Part shown: piece after piece, positions 29,632-38,799 of the stretch | Layout of the letters: each line of letters begins with the position of its first letter | Numbering within the stretch: the stretch's first letter is position 1 | NCBI GenBank assembly: GCA_017656255.1 | Contig: JACDOE010000014.1 | Coordinates: forward strand, 1-51,346 | Reading direction: 5' to 3' | DNA length: 51,346 nt | From: Bacillaceae bacterium | GTDB taxonomy: Bacteria; Bacillota; Bacilli; JACDOE01 | Position numbers and translations under genes: made by a program | The notes under the pieces: generated by a model | Seen by the model: the letters and a program-made list of their open reading frames with translations, nothing else | The model's database searches: none | Told to the model about the DNA's origin: nothing

Positions 29632-30860
29632 TTATGCCTCCTTTGTTCTGTGAGAAAGTTGGTTCGTATCGGGCTTTTTAAACCCGCTGCCATAACGGTA
29701 TCGGTTTTCCCACCAATTGGAGAGTAAAAACCAGACAAGAAGCATCGCAATCGTACCCAACAGCGCTCCTGTTGATCCCCACACATTAATTAAGTTTACA
29801 GGAGTCCACGATTTAACCAGTGCATCGAAAATGCCAAAGTGATCCCAGCCATATGCCAGTACAGTTGCCCCTACAACATTGCCTATCCCCACGACCCAGA
29901 ACAACAATTGTCCTTCCATGGCACGGTACATCATACCGGTTTCACATCCACCCGCTAAAACAATGCCAAATCCGAAAAGCAATCCTCCGATAATCGTACT
30001 GGGAGCGGCTACTTTAATGAGGGCAGCGGACCCAGTCTGTATGTAAAAAAACGTAACGACGACACTAATCATCATTCCAACGGCGATCGCTTTGGACATA
30101 ACGGCACGTCCACTCACCCACAAATCACGAAACGCTGACGTAAAGCAAATTTGTCCGCGTTCGATAAGAATTCCGAAAACAGCTCCTGCAACACTTGCGA
30201 TAGCCAAAAGCGGCTTTCCGACAGCGATGAAGTAGAAACAATACCCATGTAAAGGAATGCGACCAACAAACCTATAATGGGTTGTATATTCATGCTGTTA
30301 GAATCTTTGGTAACAATGGGTTGTGAAGTTCCTTTCTTCAAATCCGGTTTTCCGAGCCACCATCTCGTATTTACAACTTTAACACCCAGGAAGGTTCCAA
30401 TGGCTGTTGTAACCATGAAGATCCATGAATGAAATGAAAACTGGGGGACACCAGTAAAAAATGCAGCCAGGTTACAACCAAGTGCAAGACGTGCTCCAAA
30501 CCCCGCTATAATACCACCAATAAAACCCTGTACCAGGCGGCGCTTTTGTCTGGGGACACGAATCTTAAAATTATTGCTCAGTAAAATAGTAACAAGTGCT
30601 CCAATCAACATGCCGATAACAATCCATCCATCTGTTCGCTCCAGGGGTGTTCCTTGCATTCCAACGAGTTCAAAATACGCCCACTGAGAAACATCGACCC
30701 CAAACCATTGTAAAATGTGTCCACCGAATCTGGTAAATTCTCCAGTAACCGCCCAAACTGTGCCGGTTAGACCAAAATACAACGCACTAACTAACCCGGC
30801 TATGCTGATGGCCACATAGGGGTTCCAATATTCCCGGAAAATTTTCTGGGAAAGATTCAT
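29632..30860 (-). pseudogene. YeeE/YedE-type transporter gene with a frameshift
   Basis: Two overlapping frames together make one YeeE/YedE (sulfur/selenium transport) membrane protein. The first (30860 to about 30240) has repeated transmembrane segments and GFGARLALGCNLAAFFTG; the second (about 30240 to 29632) has LLAIASVAGAVFGILIERGQICF and LAGGCETGMMYRAMEGQ. The join near 30240 reads GTTTCTAC on the minus strand; one more T would restore YMGIVFYFIAVGKPLLA. This is a true frameshift, a sequencing error or, less likely, programmed slippage. The two conserved cysteine motifs are intact. It is followed by the TusA-like gene. Confidence 0.85.
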
Positions 30861-30878
30861 AAAGATTATCCACTCCTT

Positions 30879-30911
30879 ATAACTAATAGTTATATATTTA
30901 ATAATTATATA
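30879..30911. promoter_or_regulatory. AT-rich palindromes upstream of the transporter gene
   Basis: ATAACT-AAT-AGTTAT (30879-30893) is a perfect dyad immediately upstream of the ribosome site, and TATATA arms (30891-30896, 30906-30911) form a second one. Such sites suit ArsR-family sulfur sensors, which control related operons, but no regulator gene is nearby. Confidence 0.45.
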
Positions 30912-31275
30912 TTATAACAAGAGTGGGCTATTCACCACCTTTTTTAAATCATAAAATGTGCTTTATTAGCCCGTTGTGCAGCACGAAATCCCATTGGATC
31001 ATTAGATAAGCGTAACATGCATGGCTTTAAATAATCAGCGTAACTTGACTTCCTTCAATTTTTTTTGGACGGCTTCGTGAAGCATTACGGGGTTTAACAA
31101 CAAATTGCCGATTGGAGTTTATTTTGAAGCAATACCTGATACTGTTTAGCTTCAATTAATTCTTTAAAAAAATAATTTATTTATTCGATTGGATGCAAGT
31201 GGGAGTTCCTCAGGAGAAAATGGCGATGTAGGGGTTTCCCCAGACCCATGGAGATGCATGGTTACTTACACTAAA
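30912..31275. other. Intergenic region without an intact gene
   Basis: No intact gene or structured RNA is recognised. On the minus strand a short open stretch ends with DPMGFRAAQRANKAHFMI, upstream of which stop codons interrupt. It could be a worn gene remnant, but I cannot assign a family. Confidence 0.3.
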
Positions 31276-31311
31276 ATAAAAAAGGAACTAACCACAGCGT
31301 GTTAGTTCCTT
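31276..31311 (-). terminator. Terminator of gabD
   Basis: AAGGAACTAAC pairs with GTTAGTTCCTT; on the minus strand a T run follows. It lies 15 bases after the gabD stop. A similar hairpin flanks the dead copy at 29185. Confidence 0.88.
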
Positions 31312-31325
31312 GATATTTAACATGG

Positions 31326-32771
31326 CTAAATCCCATACGAAACAAACTTCGTTTCCAAAAATCCTTCGATGCCCCATTTTCCGCCTTCACGGCCAAAGCC
31401 GCTCTCTTTGAAACCGCCGAACGGTGCCTGGGTCTGGGTCGGAGAACCGTCATTGACACCCACGATGCCGTACTCCAGTTTTTCAGGAACACGCAGACAT
31501 CTGCTAACGTTTTGGGAGTACATATATGCCGCCAGTCCGAAATCACTGGCATTGGCTGCTTCAATTACTTCTTCTTCCGTTTTGAACGTGATAATCGGTA
31601 CGACCGGGCCAAACGTTTCTTCTGAGACGATTTTCATATCCGGATTAATATCCGTTAAAATTGTCGGGGCACAGAAGAAACCCTGATCATATTCTCCACC
31701 AGTCAGGCGATGACCGCCGGTCAAGACTTTCGCCCCTTTGGCTTTCGCATCTTCAATATGATCCAGTACTTTGTCCAGGCCCGCCTGATTGACCAGGGGT
31801 CCAATCTCAGTTTCAGGATTGCGCCCATCACCAACAACCGCTTTTTGCGTACGTTCAACCAGTTTTTGTGCAAATTCATCGGCCACAGATTCATGAACAT
31901 ACAGACGGTTTGTACAGATACACATTTGGCCGGCATTGCGGTATTTACTTTCAAACAGGCCGTTTGCGGCAGCGTCGAGGTCGGCATCTTCAAATACAAT
32001 AAACGGTGCATGTCCACCGAGCTCAAAAGATACCCGTTTCATCTGATCAGCCGCCTGTCTCATTAACAATTTCCCGACAGCTGTGGAACCGGTGAAGGTG
32101 ACTTTGCGTACCTTTTTGTTTGCCATGATTTCAGCTCCGACCTTTTGCGGTTCGCCCAGTACCAGATTGACGACTCCTTTCGGAAAGCCGGCTTCTTCAA
32201 TTAGTTCAAACACTCGAACAGAGGTTAGAGGAGTAGCCTCGGCCGGTTTTAAAAGGACCGTACATCCGGCTGCCAGTGCCGGCGCAATTTTGCGGGCCGC
32301 CATGTTGATCGGGAAGTTCCAGGGAGTAATCGCTGCTGTCACCCCGACCGGCTGTTTCATGACATGGATGCGTTTATTGGGGAAAGTCGAAGGAACGGTC
32401 TCGCCGTAAACACGTTTGGCTTCTTCCGCGTACCAGGCAAAATTGTCGGCTGCACCCAGTACTTCACCTTTGGCTTCACGAATTGGTTTTCCCAGCTCTG
32501 CCGCAATGATTTCCGCTAATTCGTTACGGTTTTTGTGAATCAATGCGGAAAGTTCGGACAGGTATTTGGACCGTTCACGGGCTGTTGCCGATCCCCATTC
32601 CTTAAAAGCCGCATCGGCGGCATCGATTGCTTTTTTGGTATCTCTTCCATCTCCATACGTAATAACGCCAATCAATTCGCCTGTGGCCGGACTTTTCACT
32701 TCCAGCGTATTGCCTGACTCTGCTTCTACCCATTCACCATTGATATACATGCGTTTTATTTGTTCTGTCAT
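31326..32771 (-). CDS. gabD: Succinate-semialdehyde dehydrogenase
   Basis: A 481-residue aldehyde dehydrogenase. The fold motif TPWNFPINMAARK, cofactor FTGSTAVGK, general base Glu250 in SFELGGHAP and catalytic Cys284 in NAGQMCICTNR are intact. The neighbouring cysteine in CIC and the overall sequence are typical of GabD-type enzymes that oxidise succinate semialdehyde in GABA breakdown, although other aldehydes are possible. No GABA transaminase is adjacent. A remnant of a second copy lies at 29205. Upstream are phased tandem repeats at 32873. Confidence 0.92.
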   Translation of the reverse strand: MTEQIKRMYINGEWVEAESGNTLEVKSPATGELIGVITYGDGRDTKKAIDAADAAFKEWGSATARERSKYLSELSALIHKNRNELAEIIAAELGKPIREAKGEVLGAADNFAWYAEEAKRVYGETVPSTFPNKRIHVMKQPVGVTAAITPWNFPINMAARKIAPALAAGCTVLLKPAEATPLTSVRVFELIEEAGFPKGVVNLVLGEPQKVGAEIMANKKVRKVTFTGSTAVGKLLMRQAADQMKRVSFELGGHAPFIVFEDADLDAAANGLFESKYRNAGQMCICTNRLYVHESVADEFAQKLVERTQKAVVGDGRNPETEIGPLVNQAGLDKVLDHIEDAKAKGAKVLTGGHRLTGGEYDQGFFCAPTILTDINPDMKIVSEETFGPVVPIITFKTEEEVIEAANASDFGLAAYMYSQNVSRCLRVPEKLEYGIVGVNDGSPTQTQAPFGGFKESGFGREGGKWGIEGFLETKFVSYGI

Positions 32772-32827
32772 CGGGTTGTTCCACTCCTATCCTTTGAGAA
32801 TTCAGATTAAAACTTATTATCCCGCTC

Positions 32828-32833
32828 ATTATA
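32828..32833 (-). promoter_or_regulatory. Probable -10 of gabD
   Basis: A perfect TATAAT on the minus strand. No good -35 is found at 16-18 bases, as expected for an activator-dependent promoter. Confidence 0.4.
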
Positions 32834-32872
32834 TATACTAAACCAACCTGTTATGAAAATAAAGAGATTTAG

Positions 32873-32902
32873 TTAGTTTATGTTAGTTTATATTAGTTTA
32901 TG
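32873..32902. repeat. Three phased direct repeats upstream of gabD
   Basis: TTAGTTTA occurs three times in succession with a 10-base period (32873, 32883, 32893); a partial fourth, TTAATCCG, follows. Repeats one helical turn apart upstream of a promoter with a weak -35 suggest cooperative binding of an activator. Confidence 0.6.
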
Positions 32903-32977
32903 TTAATCCGCTTTTATGAAGATCTCAGGCAGGAAATTTGTATCAAAGATAAAAATTAATCTAATGGAGGTGATGTT

Positions 32978-33496
32978 TTGAAGCGGATCATGGTCATTGG
33001 CGTTTCAGCCGGTGCAGGAAAATCTACATTTGCACAGAAACTGGGAAAAGCCTTAGGTATAAGGGTCTATCATTTAGATACTTTATACTGGAAACCCGGG
33101 TGGATTGAAGCTTCGCTAGAAGAGTTTTCAACCAAACAGAAGGAAATTGTCAATAAAGAAAAATGGATCATTGAAGGGACCTATACGAGTACTTTTCATA
33201 TTCGGACGGAAAAATGTGATACGGTCATTTATTTAGAACTTCCGTTATTTGTCTGTCTTTATCGCGTTGTGAAAAGGTGGATCTCGAACATTGGCAAAAC
33301 GCGACCGGACATGGGGAAAGGATGTAAGGAAAAATTAGATTGGAAATTTATTAAGTTCATTTTAACCACATACCATTCCCGCAAAAGAAAAATGGCAGAT
33401 ATATTATGGGATCTTGAAAAGTCGGGTAAAACGGTGATTGCGTTAAAAAGTAAACGAGAAATTAATAGATACCTGAATCATATTGAAAGACAGTAA
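32978..33496 (+). CDS. P-loop ATPase, topology-modulation/adenylate-kinase-like
   Basis: A 172-residue P-loop protein. Walker A GVSAGAGKST is at 8-17, followed by HLDTLYWKPGW and WIIEGTYTSTFHIRTEKCDTV, a pattern found in proteins annotated as DNA topology modulation protein FlaR or shikimate/adenylate kinase-like. The substrate is unknown. The TTG start follows the perfect ribosome site GGAGGTGAT. It opens an accessory run of unrelated single genes. Confidence 0.82.
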   Translation: MKRIMVIGVSAGAGKSTFAQKLGKALGIRVYHLDTLYWKPGWIEASLEEFSTKQKEIVNKEKWIIEGTYTSTFHIRTEKCDTVIYLELPLFVCLYRVVKRWISNIGKTRPDMGKGCKEKLDWKFIKFILTTYHSRKRKMADILWDLEKSGKTVIALKSKREINRYLNHIERQ

Positions 33497-33551
33497 AAGT
33501 TTTACCCATATATTTTATTCAGGATTATGATGAAGATCAGGAGGTTTAATC

Positions 33552-34124
33552 ATGAATGAAGCACCATTGATTCAGGGAAACAGGGTGATATTACGTCAGC
33601 CCGTCGACTCCGATATTATGGACTATTTAAATGTTGAACCCAATAAAGAGCTTGTCAGAATGTATGGTGGAGACACCAGAAATATAGAACCTAAGACACT
33701 GGAAAAGGCTAAAAAATTCATCGAGGCGATTCGAGCCAATAAACTTGAATGGTGTGTAGAATTTGAAGGGCGATGTGTCGGTCAGGCAAGGCTGACAGTG
33801 AATGAAATCGATAATCGTGCCCGCTATGCGGTTGGTCTTTTTGACCCGTCTGTCTGGGGAAAAGGATTAGGGACTGAGATCACACAATTGGTTTTACAAT
33901 ACGCGTTTGACGTGCTTCATCTCCATCGTGTGGATTTGCGGGTTCTCGAATATAACAAACGGGCGATAAGGTGTTATGAAAAGTGCGGGTTCGTCCGGGA
34001 AGGTGTAGAAAGAGAAGGCGCTCTTATCGAAGGGAAATACGAAACAGATGTATTGATGAGTATCCTGGATAGAGAATACAATTCAATAAAGCATACCTTT
34101 GTAAGGATGAGGTTACATAACTGA
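33552..34124 (+). CDS. GNAT acetyltransferase, RimJ/RimL type
   Basis: A 190-residue GNAT protein. The acetyl-CoA loop VWGKGLGTEITQLVLQYAF and the C-terminal LEYNKRAIRCYEKCGFVREG are characteristic of the RimJ/RimL group, which acetylate ribosomal proteins, amino acids or small amines. The substrate cannot be predicted. The start follows AGGAGG. It probably shares a transcript with the P-loop gene 55 bases upstream. Confidence 0.9.
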   Translation: MNEAPLIQGNRVILRQPVDSDIMDYLNVEPNKELVRMYGGDTRNIEPKTLEKAKKFIEAIRANKLEWCVEFEGRCVGQARLTVNEIDNRARYAVGLFDPSVWGKGLGTEITQLVLQYAFDVLHLHRVDLRVLEYNKRAIRCYEKCGFVREGVEREGALIEGKYETDVLMSILDREYNSIKHTFVRMRLHN

Positions 34125-34304
34125 AAAAGAGCAACGGTAATCCTTCCATCACTCTTCCTGATCTTTTATCCCAAGGTTTGTGACACCTTCCCGTTTTTGA
34201 ACCATCAGACCTCAAGCGCTGAGATATTTACAAACTCACAGGAATTATAATAATATATTCACGAACATACATTCGGTAAACTCATAAAGATCAGGGGGAT
34301 CCCA

Positions 34305-34790
34305 ATGAATGTAATTGAGGTCGAGTTAAAGCGATATGAAAAAAAGTATTTTAAAATATTAAAGAACTTTACGTTACCCGCAGAACAAGAACAATTTACG
34401 GCCCTGCCAATTGAATTATTGAGAGAAAATCTAGAAGAAAAACATGATCAGCATGGTATCGTCATACTGAGTGATCATGAACCTGTCGGTTTTTTTGTAT
34501 TGCATTCAAGTGACAGGGTGAAAGAATATACGGATAATCCAAACGCCATGTTACTTGCCGCCCTCTCCATTAATTATTCCCAGCAGGGAAAGGGATTTGC
34601 ACAAAAAGGAATGAAACAATTGAAGTCTTTCATAAAAAAAGAATTTCCTGCGTGCAATGAAGTCGTATTGGCCGTTAACCACAAAAACATTCCTGCACAA
34701 CAGTTATATAAGAAGGTCGGCTTTAAAGATACGGGTCGTCGGAAGATCGGAAAAATAGGAGAGCAACTGATTCTAAGCTTAACTGTATAG
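34305..34790 (+). CDS. GNAT acetyltransferase
   Basis: A 161-residue GNAT protein with the cofactor loop INYSQQGKGFAQKGMKQL and the C-terminal VNHKNIPAQQLYKKVGFKDTG. Its substrate is unknown. It is not closely similar to the GNAT gene upstream. ATG follows AGGGGGATC. The 180 bases before it contain no gene. Confidence 0.88.
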   Translation: MNVIEVELKRYEKKYFKILKNFTLPAEQEQFTALPIELLRENLEEKHDQHGIVILSDHEPVGFFVLHSSDRVKEYTDNPNAMLLAALSINYSQQGKGFAQKGMKQLKSFIKKEFPACNEVVLAVNHKNIPAQQLYKKVGFKDTGRRKIGKIGEQLILSLTV

Positions 34791-34955
34791 ATCATTCTTT
34801 CCCCGTGTTAGTTAATTATCTGGACAACTAATTTCATTCATTCCTGTATAAAAATAAATGTCGTTCGTTTTCATCAATTAACGTGCGTAAAGGTAAAGAG
34901 GGTTTTTGAAAAAAGCATTCAGTGATTTATATAAAAATTGGCAAAATGAGTCAGT

Positions 34956-34985
34956 AAAAAAGCATTACTCCACATAGAGTAATGC
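34956..34985 (-). terminator. Terminator of the small membrane protein gene
   Basis: GCATTACTC/GAGTAATGC is a perfect stem; on the minus strand it is followed by six T. Confidence 0.88.
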
Positions 34986-34997
34986 CCCTCAAACTGG

Positions 34998-35177
34998 TTA
35001 TTTATTTTGCTTTTCCATCAATTCGATCAGTTGATCCAGTTTCTTTTCTATCTGTCTAAGTTGATTCACTTTTTCTGTTGAATTCACAAGCAATCTTCTG
35101 ATAAAAAGGGTAAACGAAATGACAAACAAAATGACAAGCGCTATGACGACAATTTGAGAAATAATAACGTCGATCAT
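34998..35177 (-). CDS. Small membrane protein, DUF4083-like
   Basis: A 59-residue protein with one transmembrane helix (IVVIALVILFVISFTLFI, residues 9-26), then RRLL and an amphipathic coiled-coil-like tail ending KLDQLIELMEKQNK. Such a layout is typical of DUF4083 proteins of Bacillus. Function is unknown. AAGGAG precedes ATG by nine bases, and a terminator follows 12 bases after the stop. It was found by reading the intergenic region. Confidence 0.8.
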   Translation of the reverse strand: MIDVIISQIVVIALVILFVISFTLFIRRLLVNSTEKVNQLRQIEKKLDQLIELMEKQNK

Positions 35178-35239
35178 GTTAGATACTCCTTCCTGTCAAA
35201 AATGACGGAAATTTCTCCTATACATATTTTACTATTATC

Positions 35240-36526
35240 TTACTTCCTGCGAGCCCAGATCACAACCGGAATAAGCACCAGTGAAAGGATGCCGCCGGCC
35301 AGTGAAAGTGTCGCGTAACTTGACTGGGCGACAACCATCCCGGACATGGCGCCTCCGGATGCCCCGGATAAAGCAATCAAAACATCCACCGTTCCCTGCG
35401 TTTTGGCCCGGGTTTTGGGATCGGTTGAATCGACGATAAGGGCTGTGCCGCTGATTAAACCAAAGTTCCACCCCAGTCCAAGTAAAGCGAGTGCGATGAC
35501 AAGTAACGGCATGGAGTCAACAGGGGCGAACCCTCCCAGAACACCGGCGGCAAGCAGGGTAAAACCGGAAGCGACCGCCATCGCCGTACGCCCGATTTTA
35601 TCCACCAGGATACCGGTCAACAGAGAGGGCAAGTACATGGCAGCGACATGAATCCCGATGACCATCCCGATCTCCGACAGGCCATGTCCATGATGCATCA
35701 TATGAATCGGTGTCATGGTCATAATCGCAACCATGACCATCTGGGTGAGAACCATGATGGTTGCCCCAACCACGACGCCCCGTTGATTGATAGCCGGTTT
35801 TTCAGATGCCTCTTCTGAAAGGGTTTCGTCCGCTCCCAGCTGTTCAGCGATGCTTCTTGCGACTACGAAGGGATCAGGTCGGAGAAAAGCCAGTATCACA
35901 AGGCCGGCCAGGATGTAAGCGGCAGCGGCCAGGATGAACGGACCGGACAGTTCGGGGACCCCGATTGATTGGGCAAACTGCCCCATCGTATCACCCAGGT
36001 TTGGTCCTGCCACCGCACCGAAGGTGGTGAATACCATGGCAATACTAATAGCGGTAGCACGCTGGTCCGGCTTCGCCAGGTCAGTTCCAGCATAGCGAGC
36101 CTGCAAATTGGTTGATGTACCGGCGCCATAGATGAAAAGGGCAGTAAAAAGAAGAAAAAGACTATTCATGAGTGCAGCCAGCACAACGCCGATGGCCCCG
36201 ATACCACCGACCAGAAACCCTGCCGAAAGCCCGAACCGGCGTCCAAAACGCTGGGAGATTCGCCCTACCAGAAACGCCGACAGGGCAGACCCCAGTGTGA
36301 AGAGGGCAGCTGGAATCCCGGCAATCCCTTCTGTATGCGACATGTCCTGTGCCAGAAGTCCGCCAACCGTAATACCCGCTGCCAGTCCGGCGCCGCCGAA
36401 AATTTGGGCAATGACTACGGTTTTCAATGTCCGTTTATATAACGTCTTTTGTTTGTCAGGTGAATCAACATAACTTTGTAACCAGTCAGGTTGATGATCC
36501 GTCACGACTGAAACATCTGCTTTCAT
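35240..36526 (-). CDS. MFS transporter
   Basis: A 428-residue major facilitator with about 12 hydrophobic segments and the loop 2-3 motif GRISQRFGRRFGLSAGF. Further segments such as TNLQARYAGTDLAKPDQRATAIS are typical of uncharacterised drug-efflux-like MFS proteins in Bacillus. The substrate is unknown. The start follows GGAGGACACC. It is a single-gene unit. Confidence 0.93.
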   Translation of the reverse strand: MKADVSVVTDHQPDWLQSYVDSPDKQKTLYKRTLKTVVIAQIFGGAGLAAGITVGGLLAQDMSHTEGIAGIPAALFTLGSALSAFLVGRISQRFGRRFGLSAGFLVGGIGAIGVVLAALMNSLFLLFTALFIYGAGTSTNLQARYAGTDLAKPDQRATAISIAMVFTTFGAVAGPNLGDTMGQFAQSIGVPELSGPFILAAAAYILAGLVILAFLRPDPFVVARSIAEQLGADETLSEEASEKPAINQRGVVVGATIMVLTQMVMVAIMTMTPIHMMHHGHGLSEIGMVIGIHVAAMYLPSLLTGILVDKIGRTAMAVASGFTLLAAGVLGGFAPVDSMPLLVIALALLGLGWNFGLISGTALIVDSTDPKTRAKTQGTVDVLIALSGASGGAMSGMVVAQSSYATLSLAGGILSLVLIPVVIWARRK

Positions 36527-36678
36527 GGTGTCCTCCTGAAATGTTGGGAATTTTGAATAGCATCATTATAACGCATTTAAAAAGAGTCTGCCTTGATAAA
36601 GAACTGATTTTTTGTCGCAAAGGCTGATAAACTGAAACCAGGATGTCCTGTTAATCGTCTAAAAGATGGAGGTGTATG

Positions 36679-37446
36679 ATGAAAAAAGTTAATATGGGGA
36701 TAATTTCTCTTATCCTGGTAGCTTTGTTGTTCGGATGTACGAAGGAAGAAAAGGGGCAATTAACCCGTGTCGATGCTCAAAAGATGAACCCCGATGGACG
36801 TTATAGTGATAGCGTCATGATCACCGACACGGAATCTGTAGCATTACTGAGAACGGCTTTTGATAACGTCAAATGGTCTCCCGGCACCGTTCCTAATATG
36901 GCGAGAAAAGCAGATGTGAAAGCCACGTTATTTTTTCAATTTGATCAAAATATGCCTGAGAGACTGTATCATTACGAGATCTGGTTTAATGAGAACGCAG
37001 GCACGGCCAACATCATCAGTGATCATGAAAATGAGGGTTATGGTGAACTGGGCAAAGAGCATGCTATTGCTTTAAAGAGCACATTGATGAACAAATTGAC
37101 TGACTGGGAAGTGCGACATGAATATATAGAAGGAGATCAATTAATCTTCCGCCTATCGCCGGACCCGGAACTTTCCGCGGGTAAACCTTACGGATATCTG
37201 TTCAATTTTCGAGAGCCGTTTTATGTGTATCAGGGAAAAAAATTGGCGATGTATGCCTATCATCAGGACACGGGACAGCGTGTCACAGCGCTGTCGCCAC
37301 AGGTGATTAATGAACCGACTCCCGGTTATCCCACTTTAAGCCGTTTTGTGACCGAGTTCGAACTTCCTGTCGGTGGTTTGTGGCGAATAGAAGTGTTTCT
37401 GGATGGACGCCTTTATGGAGATGTGATTGTGAATGTGAAAGCGTAG
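36679..37446 (+). CDS. Predicted lipoprotein
   Basis: A 255-residue protein with a lipoprotein signal ending in LLFGC (Cys about 20). The mature part is mostly beta and polar (NAGTANIISDHENEGYGELG, then RLSPDPELSAGKPYGYLF). The family is not recognised. ATG 36679 is chosen since GGAGGTG precedes it by four bases; ATG 36676 is nearer. A small membrane protein gene follows after 36 bases. Confidence 0.82.
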   Translation: MKKVNMGIISLILVALLFGCTKEEKGQLTRVDAQKMNPDGRYSDSVMITDTESVALLRTAFDNVKWSPGTVPNMARKADVKATLFFQFDQNMPERLYHYEIWFNENAGTANIISDHENEGYGELGKEHAIALKSTLMNKLTDWEVRHEYIEGDQLIFRLSPDPELSAGKPYGYLFNFREPFYVYQGKKLAMYAYHQDTGQRVTALSPQVINEPTPGYPTLSRFVTEFELPVGGLWRIEVFLDGRLYGDVIVNVKA

Positions 37447-37482
37447 TCTTTAATACAAGGTTTTGTCTGGAGGTTATTTTGG

Positions 37483-37695
37483 ATGGATAAAAACTTCAAA
37501 AATATTATCGTGGCCTTTGCAGGGTGGTTATTTTATCAAGCCGGTGTCATTATCTATAATATCAATGCTGTTTCTGGTTTAGCGGAACTTTTAGGTTTTC
37601 TCATTCAATTTTTTGGTACAGTCACGATATTGGTTTTTACCATCCCGATTTTGGCTGAAGGGTGGAAGGAAATTCGAAACAAATATTCAAAATAG
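37483..37695 (+). CDS. Small two-helix membrane protein
   Basis: A 70-residue protein with two probable transmembrane segments (about 8-26 and 38-58) and a charged C-terminus EIRNKYSK. No family is recognised. The start follows GGAGGTT with normal spacing. It lies between a lipoprotein and a GNAT gene and is likely cotranscribed with them. Confidence 0.65.
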   Translation: MDKNFKNIIVAFAGWLFYQAGVIIYNINAVSGLAELLGFLIQFFGTVTILVFTIPILAEGWKEIRNKYSK

Positions 37696-37731
37696 ATTGA
37701 GTATCGTCAACGAAGCTGAGGAAGTGATAAG

Positions 37732-38271
37732 ATGAGATTTCCGGAATTGCAAACGGAACGGCTGATGCTGGTTCAAGTTCAGAAAGAACATGCCGAGAGT
37801 TTTTACGCTATCATGTCCAGAGATGAGGTAACCCGCTATTATGGCATGGACAGTTTGAACAGCTTGGATGAAGCTGTGAAAATAATAGAGTCCTTTCAGG
37901 ATACGTTCGAAAGCAAAATGGGGATCCGATGGGGCATTGTATTGAAAGAGACCGGTGAATTTGTTGGTACAGTGGGATTGAACCATCTCAGTCTATGGAA
38001 CAAAAGGGCGGAGGTTGGTTTTGAATTGCATCCTTCGCACTGGCATAAAGGGATTGCAACGGAAGCCGTTAAAGAAGTGATACGATATGCTTTTGAGGAT
38101 CTGGGTTTGTTCAGGATCGGAGCAGTCACTTACCCGCAGAACGAACCATCGATTCAACTGTTAAAGCGGCTGGGTTTTAGCAAGGAAGGTTTGCTGAGGG
38201 GGTATCTTTATCAACATAATCAGTCTCATGACGCTTTGCTTTTTTCGGTGTTGCGAACAGAGTGGAAGTGA
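37732..38271 (+). CDS. GNAT acetyltransferase, RimJ/RimL type
   Basis: A 179-residue GNAT protein. LQTERLMLVQV at the N-terminus, the cofactor loop SHWHKGIATEAVKEVIRYAF and EPSIQLLKRLGFSKEGLLRG near the end place it in the RimJ/RimL group. The substrate is unknown. GAGGAAGTGA provides the ribosome site. Confidence 0.92.
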   Translation: MRFPELQTERLMLVQVQKEHAESFYAIMSRDEVTRYYGMDSLNSLDEAVKIIESFQDTFESKMGIRWGIVLKETGEFVGTVGLNHLSLWNKRAEVGFELHPSHWHKGIATEAVKEVIRYAFEDLGLFRIGAVTYPQNEPSIQLLKRLGFSKEGLLRGYLYQHNQSHDALLFSVLRTEWK

Positions 38272-38304
38272 AAGTGAATGACTTTTAAAAAGGAATTATG
38301 ATGG

Positions 38305-38623
38305 ATGAGAATTATTGTAAAAGCAGGATTAATTGTCGCGTTCTGTCTCTATCTCATGATCCTTTCAAAACTGATTTTATTCAAATCCCCCCTTACAATT
38401 TCGGAAATCAAATAAATCTTCAGGTTTTAAACAGGTTGTTGTCGCCACATTTTGTTTAAGCCTGACATTCGAACTTTTGCAACTGTTGTTTAGGTTTGGA
38501 AGCTTTGACGTTGACGATTTGATTTTAAATACATTCGGGGGAATGCTTGGATACGGGATGATCAAACTTATTGGTTACATATCAGGTTACAGGCGGAAAG
38601 ATAAGGTTGTGTCGGGTCAATAG
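38305..38623 (+). pseudogene. VanZ-like gene, disrupted
   Basis: The first frame (MRIIVKAGLIVAFCLYLMIL, then LFKSPLTISEIK and stop) and a later frame (VATFCLSLTFELLQLLF, then FGSFDVDDLILNTFGGMLGY) are the N- and C-terminal parts of a VanZ-like membrane protein. The middle is missing and the frames do not join, so the gene has suffered an internal deletion. It directly precedes the 34-bp element at 38626. Confidence 0.82.
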
Positions 38624-38625
38624 GT

Positions 38626-38659
38626 TGTTACAAACATACTCGTAGGTATGGATGTAACA
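38626..38659 (+). repeat. 34-bp inverted element, copy 1
   Basis: TGTTACAAACATACT-CGTA-GGTATGGATGTAACA. The flanks form an 11-of-13-pair hairpin. The copy at 44013-44046 is its reverse complement except for the four central bases. It lies three bases after the VanZ-like stop codon. Confidence 0.85.
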
Positions 38660-38675
38660 GGGATGTTGCATGACG

Positions 38676-38719
38676 GACTGATGAAGGGCTGATAACGGTG
38701 CCCTTTATCAGTCTTTTTT
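38676..38719 (+). terminator. Intrinsic terminator after the VanZ-like remnant
   Basis: A 14-bp stem GACTGATGAAGGGC/GCCCTTTATCAGTC with one wobble is followed by six T. Confidence 0.9.
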
Positions 38720-38799
38720 AATGGGGAGTGGACTGTGGATAAGGGATATCCGGTGTTAAAACGGCTCATACTATACGAAAAAAAGAAGGAGGTCGCCCT

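Noticed and set aside
29457-29786. A 109-codon open frame on the minus strand across the TusA-like gene
   Set aside because: It is rich in Arg, Cys and Trp with no family resemblance, and covers the start of the TusA-like gene in another frame. The TGA-containing frame gives a coherent protein.
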